From JBGTBQ01 sp041749275 (GTDB taxonomy: Bacteria > Acidobacteriota > Blastocatellia > Pyrinomonadales > Pyrinomonadaceae), in NCBI GenBank assembly GCA_041749275.1, contig JBGTBQ010000122.1:1-10553 (forward strand): a stretch of DNA of 10,553 bases, written 5' to 3'. The notes below the pieces were generated by a model, which worked only from the letters and a program-made list of their open reading frames with translations, made no database searches and was not told the origin of the DNA. This document shows positions 1-7,901 of the stretch, piece after piece. Position 1 is the first letter of the stretch. The number at the start of each line of letters is the position of its first letter. Position numbers and translations under genes: made by a program.

Positions 1-1622
<1,622 letters not shown>

Positions 1623-1653
1623 GGCAGATAAAATTTCGCCGTCCATAACGTTC

Positions 1654-1675
1654 AAGCCGGCTTCCCGCCCGGCTT
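1654..1675. repeat. 7-bp inverted repeat upstream of the NRPS gene
   Basis: Arms AAGCCGG (1654-1660) and CCGGCTT (1669-1675) are perfect complements around an 8-base loop. It lies in the gap between the M28 peptidase stop and the NRPS start, 8 bases upstream of the alternative ATG at 1646. No T-run follows on the minus strand, so it is not a classical terminator. It could be a weak terminator, a leader hairpin masking the start, or chance in GC-rich DNA. Confidence 0.35.
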
Positions 1676-1696
1676 CTTATGATGACTAGTTGCCGC

Positions 1697-1712
1697 GAGT
1701 CGAATGCGACTC
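1697..1712. repeat. 6-bp inverted repeat in the M28-NRPS gap
   Basis: Arms GAGTCG (1697-1702) and CGACTC (1707-1712) flank a 4-base loop AATG. On the minus strand, the transcribed direction, a GGGGAG run overlaps the start of the stem, which looks like a ribosome site but has no ATG at suitable spacing. A short structured leader for the NRPS mRNA is one reading. Confidence 0.3.
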
Positions 1713-1729
1713 CCCTTCAATGTAAATGC

Positions 1730-1742
1730 CCGCGCATCGCGG
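1730..1742 (-). terminator. Stem-loop just after the M28 peptidase stop
   Basis: Perfect 5-bp stem CCGCG/CGCGG with a 3-base loop begins three bases after the TAA stop (1746-1748) in the transcribed direction. No U-tract follows, so intrinsic termination is doubtful; mRNA 3'-end protection or chance is equally possible. Confidence 0.25.
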
Positions 1743-1745
1743 ACG

Positions 1746-3461
1746 TTACGAGGCGAACAAGCCGCCCCCGAAACAGATCAGCCCGACAACGAAGAAGAAA
1801 ATGGGCGGCGCCCACTTATGCGAAACATACGCGAATTTTATAAAGGGGATGAGCAGCCCCAGTAAAACCCCCTCCAATCCGACCAGCACGTATGGGACGC
1901 TCAGACCTATGCCCTGTGAAATGTTGTGCAGCATTTGTGTAAAGAGCACGACGCCTGGAAGGCCGCACACGGCCAGCAAAACGAGATAGGACAACGAAGA
2001 GGCGCGAGGCTCTGTGAGCAAGAAGGAAGCACCCAACGCGATCAAACTAAAAATCAGAGGCCAAGTCAGGAGAAAGCCGCCTCCCGGTAAAGCGAGATTG
2101 ACCGCCGCGGCGAGCGGCACCAGTGCGAGCAACGCCCCCGCGCTTCGTTCGTCTACCCGCATGCGGCGACCGGCAAGAATGTAGGTCGCCGATATGAGGG
2201 ATACGGTTATCGCCGCCAAGCTCCATAAAAAGTAGACGACATTTCGGCCCGCCGCGGAAACTTGCGGCAGCGTCATTACCTGCTCCCATAACACCGTGGT
2301 CACAATCAACGCGCACGCGATGCTGAGGATGAACAGGCACATCCCGCGCACGACACCCGAAAGCGACAGGCGACCTGCTCTCAAACCGAGGGCCGCAACT
2401 CCCGCGGCCAGCAAAAGCAGAGTGACGGTCAGGGGGTGATTCCAGGTCTGAGGGTAGGAAAAAACTTTGAGCCCCAGAACGTCGAAGTAGACGACATCGG
2501 GGGCCTCGATATTTCTCAGATCCAGATTGCCGAAGTGCCGCGTCAGGGCCAGAGCGTATGTGCCGTGATGTTGGACGCTGCGCTCGTTGAGACGGGAGAT
2601 GTCATCCTGCGGGCTATGGTAATTCGCGGCCTCGCCGACGTGCGCGAAATTCAGTCCGGCCAGCCCGGCCCTTTTAAAAACCGTGAGGTCTGTGTCGTTA
2701 CCGAGTAATTTATAAAACTCACTCATCAGCGAATTTGTAAAAGGGTGCGGGGCGGCGCGTGAAAATTCTTTGACGAGCCTCCCGTTCGACCTGCTCGTTT
2801 CGAACATGAACACAGGCCCGCCGCTGCCTCGCGCCTCGAAGTTCAGCGCCAGCCCGACATCTTTCGCCCAGGCGTGTTCGCCGGCAAAGGCGTTGGCCCC
2901 GAGAAGTCCTAGCTCTTCGCCGTCCGTGAATAAAAAAATCACGTCGTTTTTCAGCGGCGGCCCGGCCTTCAAAGCCCGCAGGGTCTCCAGCAGAGTCACG
3001 ACGCCCGACCCGTCGTCGCTGGCGCCGGGACTGCCGGGCACAGAGTCGTAATGCGCGGATAACATCAGCGCCCTGCCGCCGGGGGCGCTCCCCTCCAATC
3101 GCACCACGATGTTTTGCAGAGACGGCGCGGCGCCCGCCTCCGCGCTTTCGTTTCCGACCGGCGCGGTCTGAATATCCGGCGGGCCGTGCAGCCGCGACAC
3201 CTGCCGCACGAGGTAATCGAACACCGCCTGGTGTTCGACCGAGCCGACCGGGTGAGGTCTTTGAGCTATCACCCGCAGGTGTTCGAGCGCGCGCGCCGAT
3301 GCGAACTCCGTCGTCGGCGCGTCTTCGCCGATCGCCGCGGGCGGATTCATAAAGTAGAGCGTGAATGCAATCGCCCCGCACAGGAAACCGGCGGCCAACA
3401 CGAACCTGACCAGATGGCTCCTCACTCCGGAGTCTGACTGCTCAGGCGCGTAATGTTTCAT
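1746..3461 (-). CDS. Membrane-anchored M28 family zinc metallopeptidase
   Basis: 571 residues. An N-terminal hydrophobic helix (about 18-38) precedes an M28 aminopeptidase-type domain (about 55-310), followed by about eight hydrophobic segments (roughly 343-570). Likely zinc ligands and catalytic residues: H137 (SAHYDSV), D149 (GASDDGSG), E182/E183 (DGEELGLLGA), E209 (NFEARG) and H282 (YHSPQDD). The order and spacing match M28 di-zinc peptidases, and the domain plan resembles Fxna/ER-aminopeptidase-like members with a polytopic tail. The catalytic domain is probably on the outer face of the inner membrane. The gene starts 21 bases after the ADOP permease stop, which suggests translational coupling; its ribosome site is weak. 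Sitting beside NRPS and exporter genes, it may trim the exported peptide or give self-protection, but it could be a housekeeping peptidase. The family call is firm; the substrate is unknown. Confidence 0.93.
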   Translation of the reverse strand: MKHYAPEQSDSGVRSHLVRFVLAAGFLCGAIAFTLYFMNPPAAIGEDAPTTEFASARALEHLRVIAQRPHPVGSVEHQAVFDYLVRQVSRLHGPPDIQTAPVGNESAEAGAAPSLQNIVVRLEGSAPGGRALMLSAHYDSVPGSPGASDDGSGVVTLLETLRALKAGPPLKNDVIFLFTDGEELGLLGANAFAGEHAWAKDVGLALNFEARGSGGPVFMFETSRSNGRLVKEFSRAAPHPFTNSLMSEFYKLLGNDTDLTVFKRAGLAGLNFAHVGEAANYHSPQDDISRLNERSVQHHGTYALALTRHFGNLDLRNIEAPDVVYFDVLGLKVFSYPQTWNHPLTVTLLLLAAGVAALGLRAGRLSLSGVVRGMCLFILSIACALIVTTVLWEQVMTLPQVSAAGRNVVYFLWSLAAITVSLISATYILAGRRMRVDERSAGALLALVPLAAAVNLALPGGGFLLTWPLIFSLIALGASFLLTEPRASSLSYLVLLAVCGLPGVVLFTQMLHNISQGIGLSVPYVLVGLEGVLLGLLIPFIKFAYVSHKWAPPIFFFVVGLICFGGGLFAS

Positions 3462-3482
3462 GGTGTGCGGGAATCCGTGCGC

Positions 3483-5954
3483 CTACTCGTATCTGAGCGC
3501 GTTGTTCGGGTCAACCTTCGTCGCCTTGTAAGCCGGGATAAAGCAGGCCACCATCGCTATCGCAATCAGCAGAAGCGCGAGTGCGATGAAGACCCAGATG
3601 TCGATCCCCGCGCTCCCGAACATGAACGAAGCGAGCAGCCGCCCGAAGGCGAAAGCGATGAGCAGCCCGACGACGACACCCACGACGACGATTAACATCC
3701 CTTCCTTCATGATCAACTTCAGGATGTCGCTCCGCTGCGCGCCGAGGGCGAGCCGGATGCCTATCTCGCGCGTCCGCCGACTCGTCGAGTAGTTGATGAC
3801 GGAGAAAACCCCCACTACCGCCAACGACAACGCCAGCAGGCCGAACAGTCCCGTAATGGTCGAAGCTATGCGCAGCATGAGCAGCGACTCGGCCATGTAG
3901 TCGGACAGGGTCTTCACGTCGCGCAGGATCACGTTCTCCTCCAACGAGTTGATCTCGTTGCGCAGGGTCGGGAACATCGCCACAGCGTCGCCCTTCGTGC
4001 GCACGTGAAGCGCCATTCCGGGCGAAGGGTTTTGCAGGTACGGAAGATAAAAGAAGGGTGACGGCGCGTCCTGAAAGATGTAGACGGTCGCGTCCTTGAC
4101 CACGCCGACCACCTCGATCTGACCCCTCTTCGAGCCTGAGATGGTGATCCGTTTCCCGAGCGCGTTCTGGCCGGGCCAGTAGCGGTGTGCCATCGTCTCG
4201 TTGATGATCGCCGTGCGCGACACCCCCTCCCTGTCCTGCTCGGTGAATTCGCGCCCGCCGATCATGGTCATGCCCATCGTTTTGAAGTAGTCGTTGGCGA
4301 CGACGCCGAACAGCACGTCCATGCTCTCGTTGAGCCGGGGCGTGTAATTTTCGGCCCCGATGGTGGTGCGGCGTAAGCCCCCGCCGGAAGGGACCATGTC
4401 GGCGAGGCTGGCCGACTCGATGCCCGGCAGGGACCTGACGCGCTCAAGCACGCGGGTGTAGAACGAGACCTGCCGCGCGGTCTCCCGGCCGTCGAGGAAC
4501 TCCGAGTCGGGCCTGACCGTCAGGACGTTGTTGATGTCGTAGCCGAGGTCAACCTGCTGCGCCCTCTGCAAACTTCTGATGAACAGGCCGGCGACGATCA
4601 GCAACAACAGCGAGGCGGCGATCTGCGTGATGACGAGAATATTTCTGATCCCGAACCGGCGCGAACCAGTCTGCGAAGCCGCCGACTCGTCCCTCATCGC
4701 CAGCATCAGGTCGGTCCGGCTGGCATGCAGCGCGGGCACCAGCCCGAACAGCAGGCTCGTGATCAACCCGACGAGAAATGTTAAGAGAATCACGCGCTGG
4801 TTGATGCCGATGTCGAGCGGGATGGGGATGTCTGACGGCGGCAGTAAAGTCGCCGCCAGTAGGTTGATGCACGCCGGGGCGATGAGAATGCCGATGACGC
4901 TGCCGAGCACGGCCAGCAGCATGCTCTCGATCAACAGCTGTCTGATCAGACGCGTTCGGCTCGCCCCGAGGGCGGTGCGGACGGCCATCTCTTTCTGCCG
5001 CGCGGTGGCGCGCGCCAGCAGGATGTTCGACACGTTGCTGCAAGCTATCAACAGAACCAGCGCGACCAAAACCAAGAACAGTCCCGCCAGCCCTGTCAGG
5101 ACACTCCTCACCTCCGGCGAGACCCGCGAATACTGCTCACCGACGAGGCTGATCCTGCGCGGCGTCTCCTTGCGCTCTTTCCAGTCGTCGGGGTACGCCT
5201 GCGTCAGCTGACTCGCCAGAACGTTGAGCGACGCCTGTGCACGGCCTTCGTCCACGCCGGGCTTGAGGCGTCCCATGATTGAAAACTGGCGCGTGCTGCG
5301 TTCGGTGGTCAGCGCCGGCTCGAAGCCGACCTGCGCGTACATTTGCAGCGGGACGAAGATGCCCGGCGTGCGGCCGAGGTCGGTGCCGGTGAAGCTTTCG
5401 GGGGTGATGCCGATGACCGTGAAGCCGTTGTTGTTTATGAAGACGGTCTTATCGACCAGCGAGGGGTCGCCGTGGAAGCGCCTCTGCCACAGGCCGTGGC
5501 TGATGACGACGACGGGGTACGTGCCCGCCGTCTGGTCTTCCTCGGGCCGGAAGGTGCGACCGCGCGCGGCCTTGACGCCGAGCAGGTCGAAATAGTTCCC
5601 GCTCACCAGCAGACCGAAAGCGCGCTCCGTCTGATTCTCGTACCGGACGGTCGTGGAGATTTCGCTGAAGGCCGTCAGGGTTTCGAAGACATCGGTCTTG
5701 TCCCTGAAATCGACGAAGTCCGTGTACGAAGACGCGCTGTACTGCGACCCCGAGTAGTCGCTCGTGTAGAGGGAGACCAGCCGCGTCGAATTCCCGACGT
5801 TCAACGGCCGGAAGAGGACGGCGTTGACGAGACTGAAGACGGCGCTGTTGGCCCCGATGCCGAGCGCCAGCGAGAGCGTGATGGCGATGGTCAGCAGCGG
5901 TCTCTGTTTGAGGAGCCGGAAACCGAATTTAAGGTCTTGGGCTAATGTTCCCAT
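3483..5954 (-). CDS. ADOP-family ABC permease (duplicated MacB/FtsX, no ATPase)
   Basis: 823 residues with two MacB-periplasmic-core plus FtsX units. The first has TM1 at about 20-48 (ALGIGANSAVFSLVNAVLFRP), a large extracytoplasmic domain to about 280, then three TM segments (about 285-310, 340-368, 388-410). The second has a TM at about 438-460, a second periplasmic domain to about 690, then TMs at about 695-720, 750-775 and 785-808. The FtsX-type motif after the first TM of each unit is visible twice: KEMAVRTALGASRTRLIRQL (321-340) and REIGIRLALGAQRSDILKLI (729-748). There is no Walker motif, so it would need a separate ATPase. Length and plan fit the acidobacterial duplicated orphan permease family, the main lineage clue here. 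The start at 5954 is backed by a good ribosome site. Its cargo is unknown; it may help peptide export or be unrelated to the cluster. Confidence 0.95.
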   Translation of the reverse strand: MGTLAQDLKFGFRLLKQRPLLTIAITLSLALGIGANSAVFSLVNAVLFRPLNVGNSTRLVSLYTSDYSGSQYSASSYTDFVDFRDKTDVFETLTAFSEISTTVRYENQTERAFGLLVSGNYFDLLGVKAARGRTFRPEEDQTAGTYPVVVISHGLWQRRFHGDPSLVDKTVFINNNGFTVIGITPESFTGTDLGRTPGIFVPLQMYAQVGFEPALTTERSTRQFSIMGRLKPGVDEGRAQASLNVLASQLTQAYPDDWKERKETPRRISLVGEQYSRVSPEVRSVLTGLAGLFLVLVALVLLIACSNVSNILLARATARQKEMAVRTALGASRTRLIRQLLIESMLLAVLGSVIGILIAPACINLLAATLLPPSDIPIPLDIGINQRVILLTFLVGLITSLLFGLVPALHASRTDLMLAMRDESAASQTGSRRFGIRNILVITQIAASLLLLIVAGLFIRSLQRAQQVDLGYDINNVLTVRPDSEFLDGRETARQVSFYTRVLERVRSLPGIESASLADMVPSGGGLRRTTIGAENYTPRLNESMDVLFGVVANDYFKTMGMTMIGGREFTEQDREGVSRTAIINETMAHRYWPGQNALGKRITISGSKRGQIEVVGVVKDATVYIFQDAPSPFFYLPYLQNPSPGMALHVRTKGDAVAMFPTLRNEINSLEENVILRDVKTLSDYMAESLLMLRIASTITGLFGLLALSLAVVGVFSVINYSTSRRTREIGIRLALGAQRSDILKLIMKEGMLIVVVGVVVGLLIAFAFGRLLASFMFGSAGIDIWVFIALALLLIAIAMVACFIPAYKATKVDPNNALRYE

Positions 5955-5965
5955 GATCGTCTCCC
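5955..5965 (-). promoter_or_regulatory. Ribosome binding site of the ADOP permease
   Basis: GGGAG (5965-5961 on the minus strand) lies 6 bases upstream of the ATG at 5954, a good Shine-Dalgarno match and spacing that supports this start. Confidence 0.7.
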
Positions 5966-6079
5966 AATGAAGAAATGCCGTCGGGGTATGTAGACTTCCA
6001 GACTCAAGAACGACTGTTCACGAAAACCCTGAAGGCGGCGGCGTCCGCACCCCGAGAATAGAAACGAAAGCGATATTTG

Positions 6080-6124
6080 CGGCGGGCCGCCGGACCCCGC
6101 GGCGCGCGGCGGACGAAACCGCCG
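6080..6124 (-). terminator. GC-rich repeat and hairpin block after the CmlA-like stop
   Basis: Directly after the TGA stop (6125-6127), arms CGGCGG (6124-6119 on the minus strand) and CCGCCG (6112-6107) form a 6-bp stem with a 6-base loop. A second copy of the same arms with a 1-base spacer lies at 6080-6092, so four complementary half-sites can pair in several ways. The next transcribed bases (CAAATATCGC) are AT-richer but hold no U-tract. It is a possible transcription brake or 3' stabiliser in the 170-base gap before the ADOP permease; the rest of that gap shows no clear element except the ribosome site. Confidence 0.4.
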
Positions 6125-7723
6125 TCAGCCAGCGCCGTAGATGAACTCTTTCTTGCCGAACAACCTCTCGGACGTGATGCCGCGTTCGCGGCAGGCCGCC
6201 ATCAGCTTGTTCGAGGCCACGATGGGGTTCGAATCTTCGGTGTACTTGATACTCATGACGTAGTTCAGCCACGGCTCCTGCCCCATCGCGTAGACGTACA
6301 CCTCCTTGCAGTTGAACTGCTTCACGAGCCCGTACCCGCGCTCGAAGTTCGACCCGTTGAGCCGCCGCGACTGATCCATCTTTCTGTCGATCTGTTTCGT
6401 CAGCAGCGGGCCGTAAAGCCACGTCAGCGGCGCGCCGTCGCACTCCATGCCAAGATATAGCACGTCGATGTCGCCGACGGCCCGGAAGATGTGTTCGTAC
6501 AGCTTGGGCTCGATGTTGTTGGTGTCGGCGGCGAAGAGGAAGGTGTGATCCTTGAGGCGGATGAGGTGGGCCATCTTCGTCAGGATGTTGAGGTCGGTGT
6601 GCTCGCCCATGAACGGGAGGCCCGTGATGCTCCCGTCCTCGATCTCAAGCGTCTCCATCTCGCCGATCTCGAGGACGCTGTTGAAGCCGACTTGTTGCAG
6701 CACCAGCTTCATGGACGGGTCTTGGAGCGCGCCGCCGCCGCTGCGCGGGACGACCATGTGGCGAATCTTGCTTCGCAGTTGCAGCAGCGACTCGAACATG
6801 ATGTGGTCCTGATGGCCGTGCGTGATGAGGACGTAGTCAATCACGTCCGGCAGGTCGAGGAACGTGTAGCGGTCGATCCCGTTTTCGTATTTATAACTGA
6901 TCACGGGGTCGATCAGGATACTCACGTTCTTCGTTTCCAGCAGCACGCAGGCGTGGCCGAAATAGCGTACGCGGACGTGATCGCCCGCGTAGCGCAGGGT
7001 CTTCGGCGGCTCCTCTTCCGTGAGGAACGTGCGGAAGATCTCCTCGCCCGCCGCGTCGAGGTCGAGCAGCTCCCGCAGCTGGCCCAACGGCTGCGGCTCG
7101 TGTTTCATCCTGAACATCTCGTCAAGCCCGGCGTGATTCAGGGGCAGGTGCAGTTGCAAAGACTTGTTGTCCGGCAGGCGCGGGGTGCTCAACGCGAAGG
7201 CGCGGTGGTCCTGCTCGATGAGCGAAAGCAGCAAGCTCTGCGCCGCGGGGTTGTAGTACTCGCTCTTGTACAACAACCCTTCGATGAACCTCATCGAAGG
7301 GTTGTTGTTCAGGTCGTAGACCAACTCCAAGTAGCCCCTGAGGTTGGCCGGGACTTTCTCGTAGAGCGGCTCCAGCGAATAGCCCTTCGCCTCGGTGCGC
7401 AGCATCTCGTCGCACGCCTGGACCGACTCGGCGAAGGCGATCATCTGCGGGTTCTCCTTCACCGTGCGGTTGATCAGCGCCTTGATCTCGCTGACGCGAC
7501 CGCCCTCGTAATCGATGAAGGGGCCACCCAGCATCGCCGGGTTTTTGACGGCGTTCGCGTGCACCTGCGGCGCGGCGACGTATGACTTCATGATCTTCAG
7601 GTGTGAGTTGACAATATTCATCGCCGCGGTGGCGGGCGCGATCAGGTGCGACCAGGCATACCATTGGTTGAACAGCGGCTCCACCTGCACGTTTTGCTTG
7701 AGGTAATATTTTGTGTCCGACAT
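6125..7723 (-). CDS. CmlA-type diiron beta-hydroxylase (metallo-beta-lactamase fold)
   Basis: 532 residues, about the length of CmlA, the chloramphenicol-pathway enzyme that beta-hydroxylates an NRPS-bound amino acid. An N-terminal domain (about 1-245) unlike hydrolases is followed by a metallo-beta-lactamase domain (about 248-480). The metal motif H302-x-H304-x-D306-H307 (THGHQDHIMF), E374 in GEH and D400 (FLFAADTNN) sit three positions before the CmlA ligands H305, H307, D309, H310, E377 and D403 as I remember them. The N-terminal domain plus the E374 ligand separate it from UlaG-like or true lactamase hydrolases. Family knowledge: such enzymes act on an aminoacyl group tethered to a carrier protein using O2 and two electrons. 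The substrate residue is unknown; tyrosine, phenylalanine, histidine or aspartate are candidates. The start at 7723 has a strong ribosome site. A long perfect inverted repeat lies inside the gene at 7270-7308. Confidence 0.88.
   Translation of the reverse strand: MSDTKYYLKQNVQVEPLFNQWYAWSHLIAPATAAMNIVNSHLKIMKSYVAAPQVHANAVKNPAMLGGPFIDYEGGRVSEIKALINRTVKENPQMIAFAESVQACDEMLRTEAKGYSLEPLYEKVPANLRGYLELVYDLNNNPSMRFIEGLLYKSEYYNPAAQSLLLSLIEQDHRAFALSTPRLPDNKSLQLHLPLNHAGLDEMFRMKHEPQPLGQLRELLDLDAAGEEIFRTFLTEEEPPKTLRYAGDHVRVRYFGHACVLLETKNVSILIDPVISYKYENGIDRYTFLDLPDVIDYVLITHGHQDHIMFESLLQLRSKIRHMVVPRSGGGALQDPSMKLVLQQVGFNSVLEIGEMETLEIEDGSITGLPFMGEHTDLNILTKMAHLIRLKDHTFLFAADTNNIEPKLYEHIFRAVGDIDVLYLGMECDGAPLTWLYGPLLTKQIDRKMDQSRRLNGSNFERGYGLVKQFNCKEVYVYAMGQEPWLNYVMSIKYTEDSNPIVASNKLMAACRERGITSERLFGKKEFIYGAG
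7270..7308. repeat. 18-bp perfect inverted repeat inside the CmlA-like gene
   Basis: Left arm ACAACAACCCTTCGATGA (7270-7287) and right arm TCATCGAAGGGTTGTTGT (7291-7308) are exact reverse complements around a 3-base loop (ACC). It encodes the stretch NNNPSMRFIEGLLY of the hydroxylase (residues about 139-152) without disturbing the frame. In mRNA it would form a strong hairpin. It is far longer than the other inverted repeats in the window. Confidence 0.95.
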
Positions 7724-7727
7724 TTTT

Positions 7728-7735
7728 CTCTCCCC
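7728..7735 (-). promoter_or_regulatory. Ribosome binding site of the CmlA-like gene
   Basis: GGGGAGAG (7735-7728 on the minus strand) followed by AAAA and the ATG at 7723: the strongest Shine-Dalgarno sequence in the window. It fixes the start and suggests high translation of the hydroxylase. Confidence 0.8.
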
Positions 7736-7782
7736 TAACTCAGATCAACTCAACGTTAATTCGCGCGAGTCTCGAACCGCGA

Positions 7783-7799
7783 CGCACGTGCGCCGGCGC
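7783..7799. repeat. Two overlapping 10-bp palindromes upstream of the CmlA-like gene
   Basis: CGCACGTGCG (7783-7792) and GCGCCGGCGC (7790-7799) are each perfectly self-complementary and share three bases. They lie 60-76 bases upstream of the hydroxylase start in the 177-base gap, where a regulator could bind, but GC-rich DNA makes such palindromes fairly common. No convincing -35/-10 pair was seen beside them. Confidence 0.3.
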
Positions 7800-7878
7800 T
7801 CAACGCGAGGATTCACACTGCCGACGTGAGGGTTAGGGCGAGGCGCGTTTCTCGTTACGACACGAAGCCGTGACGTTC

Positions 7879-7901
7879 GGGCGCGCCTTCCGGCGGCGCC
7901 C
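7879..7901 (-). terminator. Stem-loop at the stop codon of the ABC exporter
   Basis: GGGCGC-GCC (7879-7887) pairs with GGC-G-GCGCCC (7892-7901) around the loop TTCC: nine pairs with one bulged G. It starts at the last base of the TAG stop (7901-7903). No U-tract follows on the transcribed strand, so it is either an inefficient terminator or an mRNA-end stabiliser separating exporter and hydroxylase expression. Confidence 0.4.

Noticed and set aside
5343..5945. Plus-strand frame (200 codons) opposite the ADOP permease
   Set aside because: Charged low-complexity product (many E, D, R, V) mirroring the real gene; no family resemblance.
5955..6060. Possible promoter (TACATA as -10) before the ADOP permease
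   Set aside because: No acceptable -35 element at 16-18 bases; not supportable by eye.
6491..7585. Long plus-strand open frame (364 codons) opposite the CmlA-like gene
   Set aside because: It is antisense to a gene with clear family motifs; its translation is rich in E, V, R and Q with no recognisable domain, as expected of a GC-rich mirror frame.
6125..7723. Reading as a beta-lactamase, resistance hydrolase or UlaG-like lactonase
   Set aside because: The ~245-residue N-terminal domain, total length and extra Glu metal ligand fit CmlA-type hydroxylases better.
7735..7753. Direct repeat AACTCA x2 upstream of the hydroxylase gene
   Set aside because: Only six bases, two copies, partly overlapping the ribosome-site region; not distinguishable from chance.
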